A stretch of DNA of 64,000 nt. It comes from Sporosarcina sp. FSL K6-1522. GTDB taxonomy: Bacteria > Bacillota > Bacilli > Bacillales_A > Planococcaceae. The notes under the pieces were generated by a model. It made no database searches. It was given only the letters and a program-made list of their open reading frames with translations, and was not told the origin of the DNA. The number at the start of each line of letters is the position of its first letter. Positions within the stretch are counted from its first letter, which is position 1. The translations under genes were made by a program, and so were the position numbers. Below are positions 37,249 through 46,391 of the stretch, piece by piece. The DNA lies in contig NZ_CP152019.1 of the NCBI RefSeq assembly GCF_038622445.1, positions 2,764,501 through 2,828,500 on the forward strand, written 5' to 3'.

Positions 37249-37265
37249 GAAAAGGGGGACTTACA

Positions 37266-38321
37266 ATGGCAGAAAGAAAAGTTACATTTATGACAGCAAT
37301 TAACGAAGCAATGGCACAGGCGATGCGGAAAGACGAAACTATTATTTTAATTGGGACTGACGTTGCAGGCGGCGCTGAAGTAGATCATTTAGTTCAAGAT
37401 GATGGTCGACATGATGATGCATTTGGTGGTGTGTTTGGATTGTCTAAAGGGTTGGTGACAGAGTTTGGCCGAGAACGTGTGATTGACACGCCCATCGCGG
37501 AACATGGATATTTCAGCGCAGCGGTCGGTGCAGCAGCGACAGGATTGCGTCCTATCTCTGAATTAATGTTTAACGATTTTGTCGGTTTTGCGTTGGACCC
37601 GATTTTAAATCAAGGTGCAAAAATGCGCTATATGTTCGGTGGGAAAGCGAAAATTCCTTTGACTGTCCGAACAGTACACGGAGCAGGAGCCGGTGCGGCA
37701 GCTCAGCATTCTCAGACGTTATATGGGATGTTCGGGGCCATTCCAGGTGTGAAAGTGGTCGTTCCTTCCAACCCCTATGATGCAAAAGGCTTGATGTTAG
37801 CGGCGATTGAAGAAGATAATGTCGTCGTCTTTTCAGAAGATAAGATGCTCTATGGCATGAAAGGCGATGTGCCTGAAGAGTACTATACGATTGAAATCGG
37901 CAAAGCCAATGTGACGCGGGCGGGATCGGATCTCACAATAGTCGCAATCGGTAAGATGGTTCAGGTTGCACACGAAGTGGCTGAGCAATTGGATCAAGAA
38001 GATATTTCTGTTGAAGTGATTGATTTGCGTACAATCGCGCCTTGGGATCAGGAAACCGTTCTTGAATCCGTGAAGAAAACAGGAAGACTCATTGTTATCG
38101 ACGAATCGAATCCGCATAATAACACGGCTACAGATATTGCATCAGTAATGGCAGATAGAGCCTTTGATTATTTAGATGGACCGATTAAAACGGTCTGTGC
38201 TCCAAATACACCTGTTCCATTTGCGGCAAATCTGGAAAAAGCGTATATTCCTGATGCGAAGAAAGTGTTGGTAGTAGCGGATGAATTAATCATTGATTTG
38301 AAAAATCGTGTACTGAACTAG
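37266..38321 (+). CDS. acoB: Acetoin dehydrogenase E1 beta subunit
   Basis: The 351-residue subunit has the transketolase pyrimidine domain: LIGTDVAGGAEVDH near residue 30, DTPIAEHGYFSAAVG, MFNDFVGFALDPI and AAAQHSQTLYG. The transketolase C-terminal domain follows with VIDLRTIAPWD. The GGAEV... insertion after GTDV is typical of AcoB rather than PdhB. An AAAAGGGGG site precedes the ATG. It forms an alpha2beta2 enzyme with AcoA. Confidence 0.92.
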   Translation: MAERKVTFMTAINEAMAQAMRKDETIILIGTDVAGGAEVDHLVQDDGRHDDAFGGVFGLSKGLVTEFGRERVIDTPIAEHGYFSAAVGAAATGLRPISELMFNDFVGFALDPILNQGAKMRYMFGGKAKIPLTVRTVHGAGAGAAAQHSQTLYGMFGAIPGVKVVVPSNPYDAKGLMLAAIEEDNVVVFSEDKMLYGMKGDVPEEYYTIEIGKANVTRAGSDLTIVAIGKMVQVAHEVAEQLDQEDISVEVIDLRTIAPWDQETVLESVKKTGRLIVIDESNPHNNTATDIASVMADRAFDYLDGPIKTVCAPNTPVPFAANLEKAYIPDAKKVLVVADELIIDLKNRVLN

Positions 38322-38336
38322 GAGGTGAATGAGACA

Positions 38337-39581
38337 ATGAGTGAAGCGATTGTAATGCCTAAATTAGGGATGACGATGACGGAAGGTACAATTACGGAAT
38401 GGTATAAAGATGTTGGAGACTCTGTTGAAAAAGGCGAAGCGATTTTGATGATTAGTTCGGAAAAATTAAACCAAGATATTGAGGCGCCGATATCAGGTAT
38501 TCTATTGACCAAGCATGGTGAAGTGGAAGATGAATTGGAAGTCGGCGCTGTTATTGGCGTAATTGGAGTGGAAGGGGAGACTGCTTCCACGGGTAATAAG
38601 AAAGTCGAGCAATCTATCGCTGTCGAGGTTACTGTCCCTGAGACGGACAGTGCAGCCATCGCGGCAAGCACAGCAAAAAAGGCCCGAACAAGTGAAAGGA
38701 TTTTCATTACGCCATTAGCTAAAAAAATGGCTGAAAGGGAGCAGTTAGACATTGCATCCATCAAAGGTACCGGTGGTAATAATCGAATTACCAAACAAGA
38801 TATTCAACGGGTACTAGCAAATAGACTAGATGACAAATCAGCTACTTCATCTGACCGTACAGCCCGAGCTATGTCAGTCGATTTGGCAACAGTTGGTGAA
38901 GGGCTTTCTCCAATGCGCAAAGCAATTGCGCGGAATATGCGTGGAAGTTTAGGGCAAACAGCGCAATTAACGTTACACCGAAAAGCGAATATAGATCACT
39001 TGATTGATTTCCAAAAAGTGTTGCAAAAAGAAATTGCATCAAGTGATTTAGAGGTCAAACTGACTTTAACGGTATTGATTGCTAGAGCAACAGTTCTTGC
39101 TTTACAAGAACTGAAGAAAATGAATTCCCTTTATCAAGATGGCCAATTGACGGAATTCGATGAGATCCATCTAGGAATTGCGACCTCCTTAGAAGACGGC
39201 TTATTAGTCCCTGTTATTAAGGATGCACATCAAAAAACAATTGGCAGTCTTGCAAAAGAACTGAAGGAAGTTACGGAGAAAGCTAGAAACGGAGAGGCGA
39301 ACGGAGATCTGCTTTCCGGCTCGACATTTACGATTACCAATTTAGGGGCTAGTGGAATTGAATACTTTACACCGATTTTGAATACGCCAGAAACGGGTAT
39401 TTTAGGAGTAGGGGCTTCCCAAGATGAATTAATCTTAACCGAAAACGATACAGTGAAATCGGTTAAGAAAATTCCATTGAGTATCACCTTTGATCATCAA
39501 ATAGTAGACGGTGCAACAGCCGCTGAGTTCTTAACAATTTTGGTCAGCTATATAGAGTCCCCTTATCGATTAGTACTCTAA
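38337..39581 (+). CDS. acoC: Acetoin dehydrogenase E2 (dihydrolipoyl acetyltransferase)
   Basis: The 414-residue E2 has an N-terminal lipoyl domain whose lipoyl Lys is in ISSEKLNQDIEA (near residue 42; most E2 enzymes read TDK here). A subunit-binding domain (ITPLAKKMAEREQLD) and a catalytic domain with DHQIVDGA follow. GGAGG overlaps the end of acoB and precedes ATG 38337; GTG 38325 is an in-frame alternative. A strong terminator ends the operon. Confidence 0.9.
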   Translation: MSEAIVMPKLGMTMTEGTITEWYKDVGDSVEKGEAILMISSEKLNQDIEAPISGILLTKHGEVEDELEVGAVIGVIGVEGETASTGNKKVEQSIAVEVTVPETDSAAIAASTAKKARTSERIFITPLAKKMAEREQLDIASIKGTGGNNRITKQDIQRVLANRLDDKSATSSDRTARAMSVDLATVGEGLSPMRKAIARNMRGSLGQTAQLTLHRKANIDHLIDFQKVLQKEIASSDLEVKLTLTVLIARATVLALQELKKMNSLYQDGQLTEFDEIHLGIATSLEDGLLVPVIKDAHQKTIGSLAKELKEVTEKARNGEANGDLLSGSTFTITNLGASGIEYFTPILNTPETGILGVGASQDELILTENDTVKSVKKIPLSITFDHQIVDGATAAEFLTILVSYIESPYRLVL

Positions 39582-39588
39582 TAGATAA

Positions 39589-39640
39589 AAATAAAGATTA
39601 CCAGTAGATGCTAAGCACACTACTGGTAATCTTTATTTGA
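39589..39640 (+). terminator. Terminator of acoLABC
   Basis: AAATAAAGATTACCAGTAG and CTACTGGTAATCTTTATTT form a perfect 19-bp stem with a 12-nt loop. The U-tail is weak but the hairpin is long and immediately follows acoC. The next 108 nt hold nothing I can identify. Confidence 0.8.
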
Positions 39641-39748
39641 TTTAGGCTGGTTATTGAAATCTTGTGTAGTAGATGGTTTGGCGGTTTATAAGATTTTGAT
39701 AAGTAAAATTGTTGGAGCTGAAATAATAGATTTTGATTAGAACGATAG

Positions 39749-40222
39749 CTAGTGTGAATCGGAATGCTCAATTTCTTTCAATACACTTAACAGCGTAAAA
39801 CCTTCACTTGATGCATTATGGTCACAACCTTCAAGTGTGTACGTAATTACTTGTTGTCCATCTTCTATAGCTAAATCTGTACATGACATATTCATTTTAG
39901 CCGGGGTGTTGCCTTTGTTTTTATCTTTTGAACGGTCGATTTCTAAATCGATTGTGGATCCATCGAACGACACATTGTAGAAAGTAGGATTACCTTCAAG
40001 TGTGTAATTCGTAATTCGAACCGTAGCCGTTTCTGCCATACCAATCTGTTCTAAAAATGTTTCAAATCGATCAAAGTTATAAACAGGTCCATGCATATTC
40101 ACGACATCACCATTTAGAATTGCTTTTTCACTATCATAAGAACAGGCTGCACTAAGTGTGACTCCTATTAGGATAACTAAGGCTAAGCGTGTTTTGTTAC
40201 TAATGGTTCTCAGTATTTTCAC
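39749..40222 (-). CDS. Putative lipoprotein with DUF4362-like domain
   Basis: The 157-residue protein has a basic N-terminus, a hydrophobic segment and a lipobox ending LSAAC at about residues 23-27, so it is predicted to be lipid-anchored on the outer face of the membrane. The mature part contains NGDVVNMHGPVYNFDRFETFL and VRITNYTLEGNPTFYNV, which fit the DUF4362 family of short Bacillota lipoproteins. The function is unknown. It is a single gene. Confidence 0.72.
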   Translation of the reverse strand: MKILRTISNKTRLALVILIGVTLSAACSYDSEKAILNGDVVNMHGPVYNFDRFETFLEQIGMAETATVRITNYTLEGNPTFYNVSFDGSTIDLEIDRSKDKNKGNTPAKMNMSCTDLAIEDGQQVITYTLEGCDHNASSEGFTLLSVLKEIEHSDSH

Positions 40223-40407
40223 CCTCCTTCAACGAGCGGTATAGTATATTCTCTTCATTATATGAGTGAGGCGGATGCTGTATCCCAACTTAAAATTGAA
40301 GATTATTTCAGAAATCGAATAATTTGAAACACGTACCTTTTCTAAAGTTCTGACTTTTGCTACACTATTCAAAGGACAAATTCGAATCGAAAAGGCGGGG
40401 GGATCCT

Positions 40408-42162
40408 ATGAAGGTTTTACTACAGCTCGGCTGGTTTTTTAAGCAGCAGAAGAAGCAATACATAATCGGGATTGCCATGCTTATATTTGTATCACTTTTG
40501 CAATTGTTACCTCCGAAAATCATCGGCATCATTGTTGATACAATTGCGACAGATTCTTTGACAGTACGTGGGTTGGTGACCTGGCTCGTCATCCTAGGGC
40601 TGGCGGGAATTCTTATGTATATTGCACGTTACTATTGGCGGGTGATGATTTTTGGCTCGGCTGTGTTATTATCGCGAACGATGCGGGAGAAATTATTTAA
40701 TCATTTCACTAGAATGTCGCCATCCTTTTATCAAAAGAGGCGAGTCGGGGATTTAATGGCCCATGCCACAAATGACATTAATGCTGTCCAACAAACGGCC
40801 GGTATGGGAGTTTTGACGTTAGTCGATTCCATCACAACGGGTGGGTTTGTCATATTGACGATGGCCATCACCATCAATTGGAAATTAACGCTCATTGCAC
40901 TCATACCATTGCCACTGATGATTTTCTTGACAGGTTATTACGGAAAATTACTGCGTCAGCGATTTCGTTTTGCGCAAGAAGCCTTTTCCGATTTGAATGA
41001 TAAGGCGCAGGAAAGTATAGCGGGCATTAAAGTGATTAAAACTTTCGGTCAGCAACAGGAGGACATTGAAGATTTTACGAAGCTATCGACAGATGTTGTA
41101 GCTAAAAACATGCGTGTTGCAAAGGTAGATGCATTGTTTGACCCAACGATTACGGGTGTGTTTGCGATTTCATATATGTTGTCATTCTTCTTCGGGACGA
41201 AATTTATCATTGCAGGTGATATGTCTATTGGTGATATGGTGGCATTTAGTGCTTATCTTGGTCTTCTCGTTTGGCCGATGCTGGCATTTGGTTTTTTGTT
41301 TAATATTGTAGAGCGTGGAAATGCCTCTTATGGTCGTATTATGGAATTACTAGCTGTAGCACCAGAAATTAAAGATATGCCTGGCGCCATCGATGAAAAG
41401 CCAGAAGGCGATCTCCATTTTGCAATCGATGCATTTACATTCCCGGGTGATGAACGTCCAGCTTTGCATAATGTCCACTTTACTTTGAAGCGAGGAGAAA
41501 CGCTGGGTATTGTCGGGAAGACTGGATCGGGTAAAACAGCGATTTTAAAACTATTGCTGCGGGAATTTGAAAATTATCAGGGAAATATCGTTTATGGAGG
41601 CAAGCCAATTAATCAATACAAACAGCAGCGTTTGCGAGAATCCATCGGTTATGTGCCGCAAGATCATTTTCTATTTTCAACGACATTGTCTGAAAACATT
41701 GCGTTTACTAATCCGAATATTGCAACTGAAAAGATTTATCACGCGGCGCGACTTGCTCATATTCATGACGATATCTTGGCATTTACAGAAGGCTATGCTA
41801 CGGTTGTTGGCGAACGCGGCGTATCATTATCAGGCGGTCAAAAGCAACGCGTCTCCATAGCACGAGCGCTGATAATGGAACCGGAAATATTAATTTTGGA
41901 TGATTCGTTATCTGCGGTGGATGCCAAAACGGAAGAAGCTATTTTGGCGTCGCTAAAACAAACACGAACAGGCAAGACGACAATGATTACATCGCATCGC
42001 TTAAGTGCTATCCAGCATGCCCATACTATCCTCGTCATGGATGAAGGAACGATTGTCGAAGCTGGAACACATGAACAGTTACTCGCCATGAATGGCAAAT
42101 ATAAAGAAATGTATGACTTGCAGCAACTAGAAGTACTTGTTGAACAGGGAGGTGAGGCATGA
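40408..42162 (+). CDS. ABC exporter half-transporter, degenerate-site subunit (YheI/YfiB-like)
   Basis: A 584-residue fused membrane and ATPase protein of the heterodimeric multidrug-exporter type. Six membrane helices occupy about residues 15-300. The ATPase has Walker A GKTGSGKT, a canonical signature LSGGQKQR and Walker B ILILDD, where the catalytic Glu is Asp. An H-loop His is present (TSHRLS). ATG 40408 is chosen because the upstream extension lacks family character. The second subunit overlaps by four bases (ATGA). In such pairs one nucleotide site is inactive; here it would be built from this Walker A/B and the partner's altered signature. Confidence 0.88.
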   Translation: MKVLLQLGWFFKQQKKQYIIGIAMLIFVSLLQLLPPKIIGIIVDTIATDSLTVRGLVTWLVILGLAGILMYIARYYWRVMIFGSAVLLSRTMREKLFNHFTRMSPSFYQKRRVGDLMAHATNDINAVQQTAGMGVLTLVDSITTGGFVILTMAITINWKLTLIALIPLPLMIFLTGYYGKLLRQRFRFAQEAFSDLNDKAQESIAGIKVIKTFGQQQEDIEDFTKLSTDVVAKNMRVAKVDALFDPTITGVFAISYMLSFFFGTKFIIAGDMSIGDMVAFSAYLGLLVWPMLAFGFLFNIVERGNASYGRIMELLAVAPEIKDMPGAIDEKPEGDLHFAIDAFTFPGDERPALHNVHFTLKRGETLGIVGKTGSGKTAILKLLLREFENYQGNIVYGGKPINQYKQQRLRESIGYVPQDHFLFSTTLSENIAFTNPNIATEKIYHAARLAHIHDDILAFTEGYATVVGERGVSLSGGQKQRVSIARALIMEPEILILDDSLSAVDAKTEEAILASLKQTRTGKTTMITSHRLSAIQHAHTILVMDEGTIVEAGTHEQLLAMNGKYKEMYDLQQLEVLVEQGGEA

Positions 42163-43949
42163 TGTCGATGGAAAAACAGCCAAAACTAACTGCGAAAGCG
42201 CAATGGCTCGTCTTCACACGATTGTTGCGCTATGCGATTCCTCATAAAAAAAGTATAAGCTTTGCGCTGACCCTTCTGCTACTGACAACGGCAGGTACGA
42301 TTATCGGTCCGCTTATTATTCAGCGCTTTATTGATGATTATTTAACTCCGATGAGCTTTCCGAAAACGGAAGTGGTAACGATTGCAGTTGTCTACATTAG
42401 TATTCAAGTATTGATGGTTGTTGTCTCCTACTTTCAGCTACTTCGCTTTCATGCTATTGCATTAAAAATTATCCAGCAGATGCGTATCGATGTTTTTTCA
42501 AAAGTACAAGGACTCGGTATGCGGTATTTCGATAAAACCCCTGCGGGTAGCATCGTATCGCGTGTAACAAATGATACTGAAGCGATTAAAGAAATGTTTG
42601 ATAGTGTAATTGTGACGTTTTTACAGGCCATATTTATTCTGATTGGCGTTTACATCGCCCTATTCACACTGGATGTCCAGTTGGCATTTATGTCCCTCGT
42701 ATTGTTGCCACTCATCCTCATTATTATTATGATGTACAGGCATTACAGCGCTGATTTTTACCAAGATATTCGTGAGCGTTTAAGTCAATTGAATGCCAAG
42801 ATTGCTGAATCGTTATCTGGGATGGGGATGGTACAAGCATTCCGACAAGAAGATCGATTGGAAGCGGAGTTTGCGGCCATTAACGATAGACACTTCCGTG
42901 CAGGCATGCGGAACATTCGATTCGATAGTGTACTGTTGGGGCCAGCCATTGACCTGCTATATGCGGCAGCTATTGTTTTTGTGCTAGGCTACTTTGGATT
43001 TTTGTCATTTGATAGCGCTGTGGAGGTTGGTATACTCTATGCGTTTACGACGTTGATTGGTCGACTTTTCCAACCCGTTCAGCAAGTTATGCAACGACTG
43101 TCCATTTTCCAACAGGCGCTTGTTTCTGCATCGCGCGTTTTCAAACTGATGGATGATACAGATATGGAGCCAAGCCAACAGGAGAGCGGAGATGCACGTA
43201 TTATAGCTGGTCAAATTGAATTTCGTAACGTGACCTTTTCTTATGATGGACAAACGGATGTGTTAAAAAACATTTCATTTACCGCAAATGCCGGCGAAAC
43301 AGTTGCGCTTGTGGGGCATACGGGTAGTGGAAAAAGCTCAATCATTAATTTGCTAATGCGATTCTATGAATATGAGCGTGGGGATATCTGTATAGATGGT
43401 ATTTCCTTAAAGGCGTATCCACAAGACGAGCTGAGAAAGAAAATGGGACTAGTATTGCAAGATCCATTCCTGTTTTATGGGGATATTGAGAGCAATATTC
43501 GTTTGCATGCGAAGGACATGACGTCTGAAGAAGTACGGGCGGCTGCAGAATTTGTACAAGCGAATGAATTTATTCACAAGTTGCCAGAGAAATATGCACA
43601 AAAAGTGACGGAACGTGGCTCGACTTTTTCAAGCGGACAACGTCAACTCGTCGCATTCGCACGAACGATTGCGACAAACCCTAAAATTCTTGTGCTCGAT
43701 GAAGCGACGGCCAATATTGATACGGAAACAGAGGTGGCCATTCAAGCGAGTCTTGAAAAGATGCGAAAAGGCCGTACGACCATTGCCATTGCGCACCGAT
43801 TGAGCACGATTCAAGATGCAGAACTGATTCTCGTCTTGCATAAGGGAGAAATTGTTGAGCGGGGAACGCATCAAGAGTTACTTACTCAAAAAGGGCTTTA
43901 TCATAAGATGTATCTATTGCAAAATGGTCTCGTAGAAGATGCTATCTAA
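42159..43949 (+). CDS. ABC exporter half-transporter, catalytic-site subunit (YheH/YfiC-like)
   Basis: This 596-residue partner has six membrane helices to about residue 325 and an ATPase with Walker A GHTGSGKSS, Walker B ILVLDEA with an intact catalytic Glu, and the altered signature FSSGQRQL in place of LSGGQ. Its start overlaps the stop of the first subunit, and GGAGGTGAGG is the ribosome binding site. Substrate is unknown; homologs export drugs or lipids. A terminator follows. Confidence 0.88.
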   Translation: MMSMEKQPKLTAKAQWLVFTRLLRYAIPHKKSISFALTLLLLTTAGTIIGPLIIQRFIDDYLTPMSFPKTEVVTIAVVYISIQVLMVVVSYFQLLRFHAIALKIIQQMRIDVFSKVQGLGMRYFDKTPAGSIVSRVTNDTEAIKEMFDSVIVTFLQAIFILIGVYIALFTLDVQLAFMSLVLLPLILIIIMMYRHYSADFYQDIRERLSQLNAKIAESLSGMGMVQAFRQEDRLEAEFAAINDRHFRAGMRNIRFDSVLLGPAIDLLYAAAIVFVLGYFGFLSFDSAVEVGILYAFTTLIGRLFQPVQQVMQRLSIFQQALVSASRVFKLMDDTDMEPSQQESGDARIIAGQIEFRNVTFSYDGQTDVLKNISFTANAGETVALVGHTGSGKSSIINLLMRFYEYERGDICIDGISLKAYPQDELRKKMGLVLQDPFLFYGDIESNIRLHAKDMTSEEVRAAAEFVQANEFIHKLPEKYAQKVTERGSTFSSGQRQLVAFARTIATNPKILVLDEATANIDTETEVAIQASLEKMRKGRTTIAIAHRLSTIQDAELILVLHKGEIVERGTHQELLTQKGLYHKMYLLQNGLVEDAI

Positions 43950-43954
43950 TAGGG

Positions 43955-43999
43955 AAATGGCTTGTACATGTCCATAAGTGGACAGTACAAGTCATTTTT
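43955..43999 (+). terminator. Terminator of the ABC exporter operon
   Basis: AAATGGCTTGTAC pairs with GTACAAGTCATTT, with inner TGTCC/GGACA pairing, and ends in TTTTT. Confidence 0.85.
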
Positions 44000-44103
44000 A
44001 GTGACCGTAAAAGAATTGTCATAAACTGTTCACAGACAAATTAAGCGTATTTCAACGCTTCTTTTGATACGATTGAGACATAAAAAGAGAAGGGAAGAGA
44101 AGA

Positions 44104-44814
44104 ATGACTGCTGATTTAAATCTATTTCTTGCTTTCGGTGCAGGATTCTTAAGTTTCATCTCACCATGTTCATTGCCGCTGTACCCAGCATTTATATCGT
44201 ATATTACGGGCATGTCATTGGATGATTTGAAATCGGATTCAAAACGGATGAGTAAAAGTGGAATGCTTCATACGCTATTCTTTTTGATAGGATTTTCACT
44301 TATTTTTATTGTCCTTGGTTTTGGTTCGTCGTTTGTAGGGAAGTTCTTCATTGAAAATCAGACGATTTTAAGACAAGTTGGTGCGATTTTCATTGTCTTA
44401 TTTGGTGTTATGATTGCTGGTTTATTTACACCACAGTTTTTGATGAGAGAAAAAAAGCTTCAATTTAAAAATAGGCCTACTGGCTATTTTGGATCTGTCC
44501 TAATTGGACTTGGTTTTGCGGCGGGGTGGACGCCATGTTCGGGACCGATTATCGGTGCGATTATTGGCTTAGCTGCTGCCAATCCAGGATCAGGTATGAC
44601 TTATATGATTGCCTACATTCTTGGTTTCGCCATTCCGTTCTTCGTCTTGTCATTTTTCATCACCAAGCTTGGTTGGATTCGAAAATCGAGTGGCATTATT
44701 ATGAAGGTTGGCGGTTATATTATGATTGCAGTCGGAATTCTACTGTTTTTCGATGGCATGACATATATTATTAGCTTACTTAGCCCGATTTTTGGAGACT
44801 TTCAAGGCTTTTGA
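44104..44814 (+). CDS. ccdA: Cytochrome c biogenesis protein CcdA
   Basis: This 236-residue protein with six membrane helices carries reductant from cytosolic thioredoxin across the membrane for haem c attachment. The two redox Cys are in ISPCSLPLYPAF (near residue 21) and GWTPCSGPIIGA (near residue 144), the invariant positions of the family. It is followed at 15 nt by a thioredoxin-like gene and then ccdC. Confidence 0.93.
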   Translation: MTADLNLFLAFGAGFLSFISPCSLPLYPAFISYITGMSLDDLKSDSKRMSKSGMLHTLFFLIGFSLIFIVLGFGSSFVGKFFIENQTILRQVGAIFIVLFGVMIAGLFTPQFLMREKKLQFKNRPTGYFGSVLIGLGFAAGWTPCSGPIIGAIIGLAAANPGSGMTYMIAYILGFAIPFFVLSFFITKLGWIRKSSGIIMKVGGYIMIAVGILLFFDGMTYIISLLSPIFGDFQGF

Positions 44815-44829
44815 TGGGAGGGAAAATGG

Positions 44830-45156
44830 GTGGAACGAATTACCTCATTTGAAGAATGGGCTGCACTGATGGAGGCGGGAAACACTGCGCTATTGTTTGT
44901 GAAAACGGATAATTGTTCAGTCTGTGAAGGATTATACCCGCAAGTGTTGGGCTTGCAGACGGATTATTCACTCCCTTTTTATCAAGTAAATGTAGCGCAA
45001 GTGCCAGAAATTGCAGGCCAACTTGCATTATTTACGGCACCCGTTGTGTTGTTGTTTTATAATGGAAAGGAATATGCTCGATTTGCTCGATTCGTCCGTA
45101 TGGAAGAGTTGAAAGGGCGCTTGCAGGAGCTTGTAGAGCGGGGTGAATGCGATTGA
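44830..45156 (+). CDS. Thioredoxin-like protein between ccdA and ccdC
   Basis: A 108-residue thioredoxin fold with active site NCSVCEG (CxxC near residues 29-32) and a cis-Pro in TAPVVLLFYNG. No signal peptide is visible, so it is probably cytosolic. It could be the electron donor to CcdA. Position differs from B. subtilis, where a CheY-like gene (yneI) separates ccdA and ccdC. The GTG start has GGAGG 8 nt upstream. It overlaps ccdC by 10 nt. Confidence 0.8.
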   Translation: MERITSFEEWAALMEAGNTALLFVKTDNCSVCEGLYPQVLGLQTDYSLPFYQVNVAQVPEIAGQLALFTAPVVLLFYNGKEYARFARFVRMEELKGRLQELVERGECD

Positions 45157-45686
45157 ACGAATTGATTGAAACAGTTTTTACGAAAGTGCCCGCCGTTTAC
45201 CTTGTGATAGGTTCAACCGTTCTGGCCTTGTTCATGGGGACGATGGCACTTATCGTGAGATCGAAAGCCGCAAAAAGACCTGTTACAGCGAAAAAAATCA
45301 TCTTGCCGCCTCTGTTTATGTCAACGGGTGCCTTGATGTTTGTCTTTGATGCGTTTCGTGTGCACCCCTTACAAATTATTGAAGCACTTGTAGTGGGGAT
45401 GCTATTTTCAGTGATTCTCATTAAGACAACGAATTTTGAACAAAAAGCAGACGGCATTTATGTCAAGCGCTCAAAAGCGTTCCTTTTCATCCTATTTGGA
45501 CTTCTGATTGTTCGCCTCGTCGGGAAACTATTCCTTAGCAATACGATTGATGTAGGAGAACTGGGCGGGATGTTCTGGATTCTAGCCTTCGGTATGATTG
45601 TTCCGTGGCGGATTGGTATGCTGTTGAAATTCAACTCACTTCAGCAGAAGTCTCCCGCTTATATCAAGTCAAAGATAGAGGAATGA
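45147..45686 (+). CDS. ccdC: CcdC family membrane protein
   Basis: A 179-residue protein with four to five hydrophobic segments and the family features PPLFMSTGALMFVF and RLVGKLFLS-like basic turns. CcdC (YneJ) lies next to ccdA in B. subtilis but its role in cytochrome c assembly is unclear. Starts at ATG 45147 and TTG 45153 are possible. It is followed by a bidirectional terminator and the convergent DUF2621 gene, the same order as yneJ-yneK. Confidence 0.85.
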   Translation: MRLNELIETVFTKVPAVYLVIGSTVLALFMGTMALIVRSKAAKRPVTAKKIILPPLFMSTGALMFVFDAFRVHPLQIIEALVVGMLFSVILIKTTNFEQKADGIYVKRSKAFLFILFGLLIVRLVGKLFLSNTIDVGELGGMFWILAFGMIVPWRIGMLLKFNSLQQKSPAYIKSKIEE

Positions 45687-45724
45687 TTAGTAATAGAGCC
45701 GTTGGATTTGGGAGCGAGCTCATA

Positions 45725-45765
45725 AGAAAAAGGTGTCCATCAGTAGAGATGGGCACCTTTTTCTA
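45725..45765. terminator. Bidirectional terminator between ccdC and the DUF2621 gene
   Basis: AGAAAAAGGTG-T-CCATC and GATGG-G-CACCTTTTTCT form a long stem with a 6-nt loop. Confidence 0.92.
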
Positions 45766-45772
45766 TTACATA

Positions 45773-46198
45773 TTAAAACAAATGTTCGTACGGAGTCATA
45801 TCGATTTCCATGGAAGTTAGCTTTTTGCGTAGGAATTTATGATCCCGTTTTGGTGTTGCTTGTATATAGCCACGAATAATAAGATCATGATTGATGCTCT
45901 TTGCCTTTTCATCCAGCGCAATCTCGCCAATCTTCCCTGCGATTTTTTGTTTTGCTACAGGACGGAATAATTCAGGTACAGGCGTAACGAGCTCATTTAG
46001 CATGAGTTTTGCTTCATCGTTCCATAGGTGAAGTGAACTTTCAACATAATGTTCTTCCCAGTCAAGTGTTGATTTTCCATCTGCTTTCGGGAACACTTTT
46101 AAAAACTTACGGAACATGAAAAAGCCGCCAATGCCAAATAATCCGACAAGGACAACACACCAGAACATGATAAACCACATAAATAAATCTTCTTGCAA
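45773..46198 (-). CDS. DUF2621 family membrane protein (YneK-like)
   Basis: The protein has one N-terminal membrane helix (WFIMFWCVVLVGLFGIGGFFMF) and a cytosolic domain of about 100 residues with LDWEEHYVESSLHLW and a closing TSMEIDMTPYEHLF. This matches YneK/DUF2621, the B. subtilis neighbour of ccdC. The TTG start (caa at 46196-46198) is preferred because GAGGTGAG lies about 6 nt upstream; ATG 46216 and 46261 are in frame but have no ribosome binding site. The function is unknown. Confidence 0.78.
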   Translation of the reverse strand: MQEDLFMWFIMFWCVVLVGLFGIGGFFMFRKFLKVFPKADGKSTLDWEEHYVESSLHLWNDEAKLMLNELVTPVPELFRPVAKQKIAGKIGEIALDEKAKSINHDLIIRGYIQATPKRDHKFLRKKLTSMEIDMTPYEHLF

Positions 46199-46391
46199 CA
46201 GTCTCACCTCTTCCATTCTACTCACTATTATAAGAGCATCTGCAAGAAAATACACGAACAATGTATTCTAAAGATGAAGTATACTTCACAAAAACGTCAA
46301 ACTTTAGACAAGGAAGCGGTTAGTGCTTTGCTTGTTTAGCTTTATTACTTCCGCTATGATGGACATATCAATAGATAGTGGAGGAAATCGA

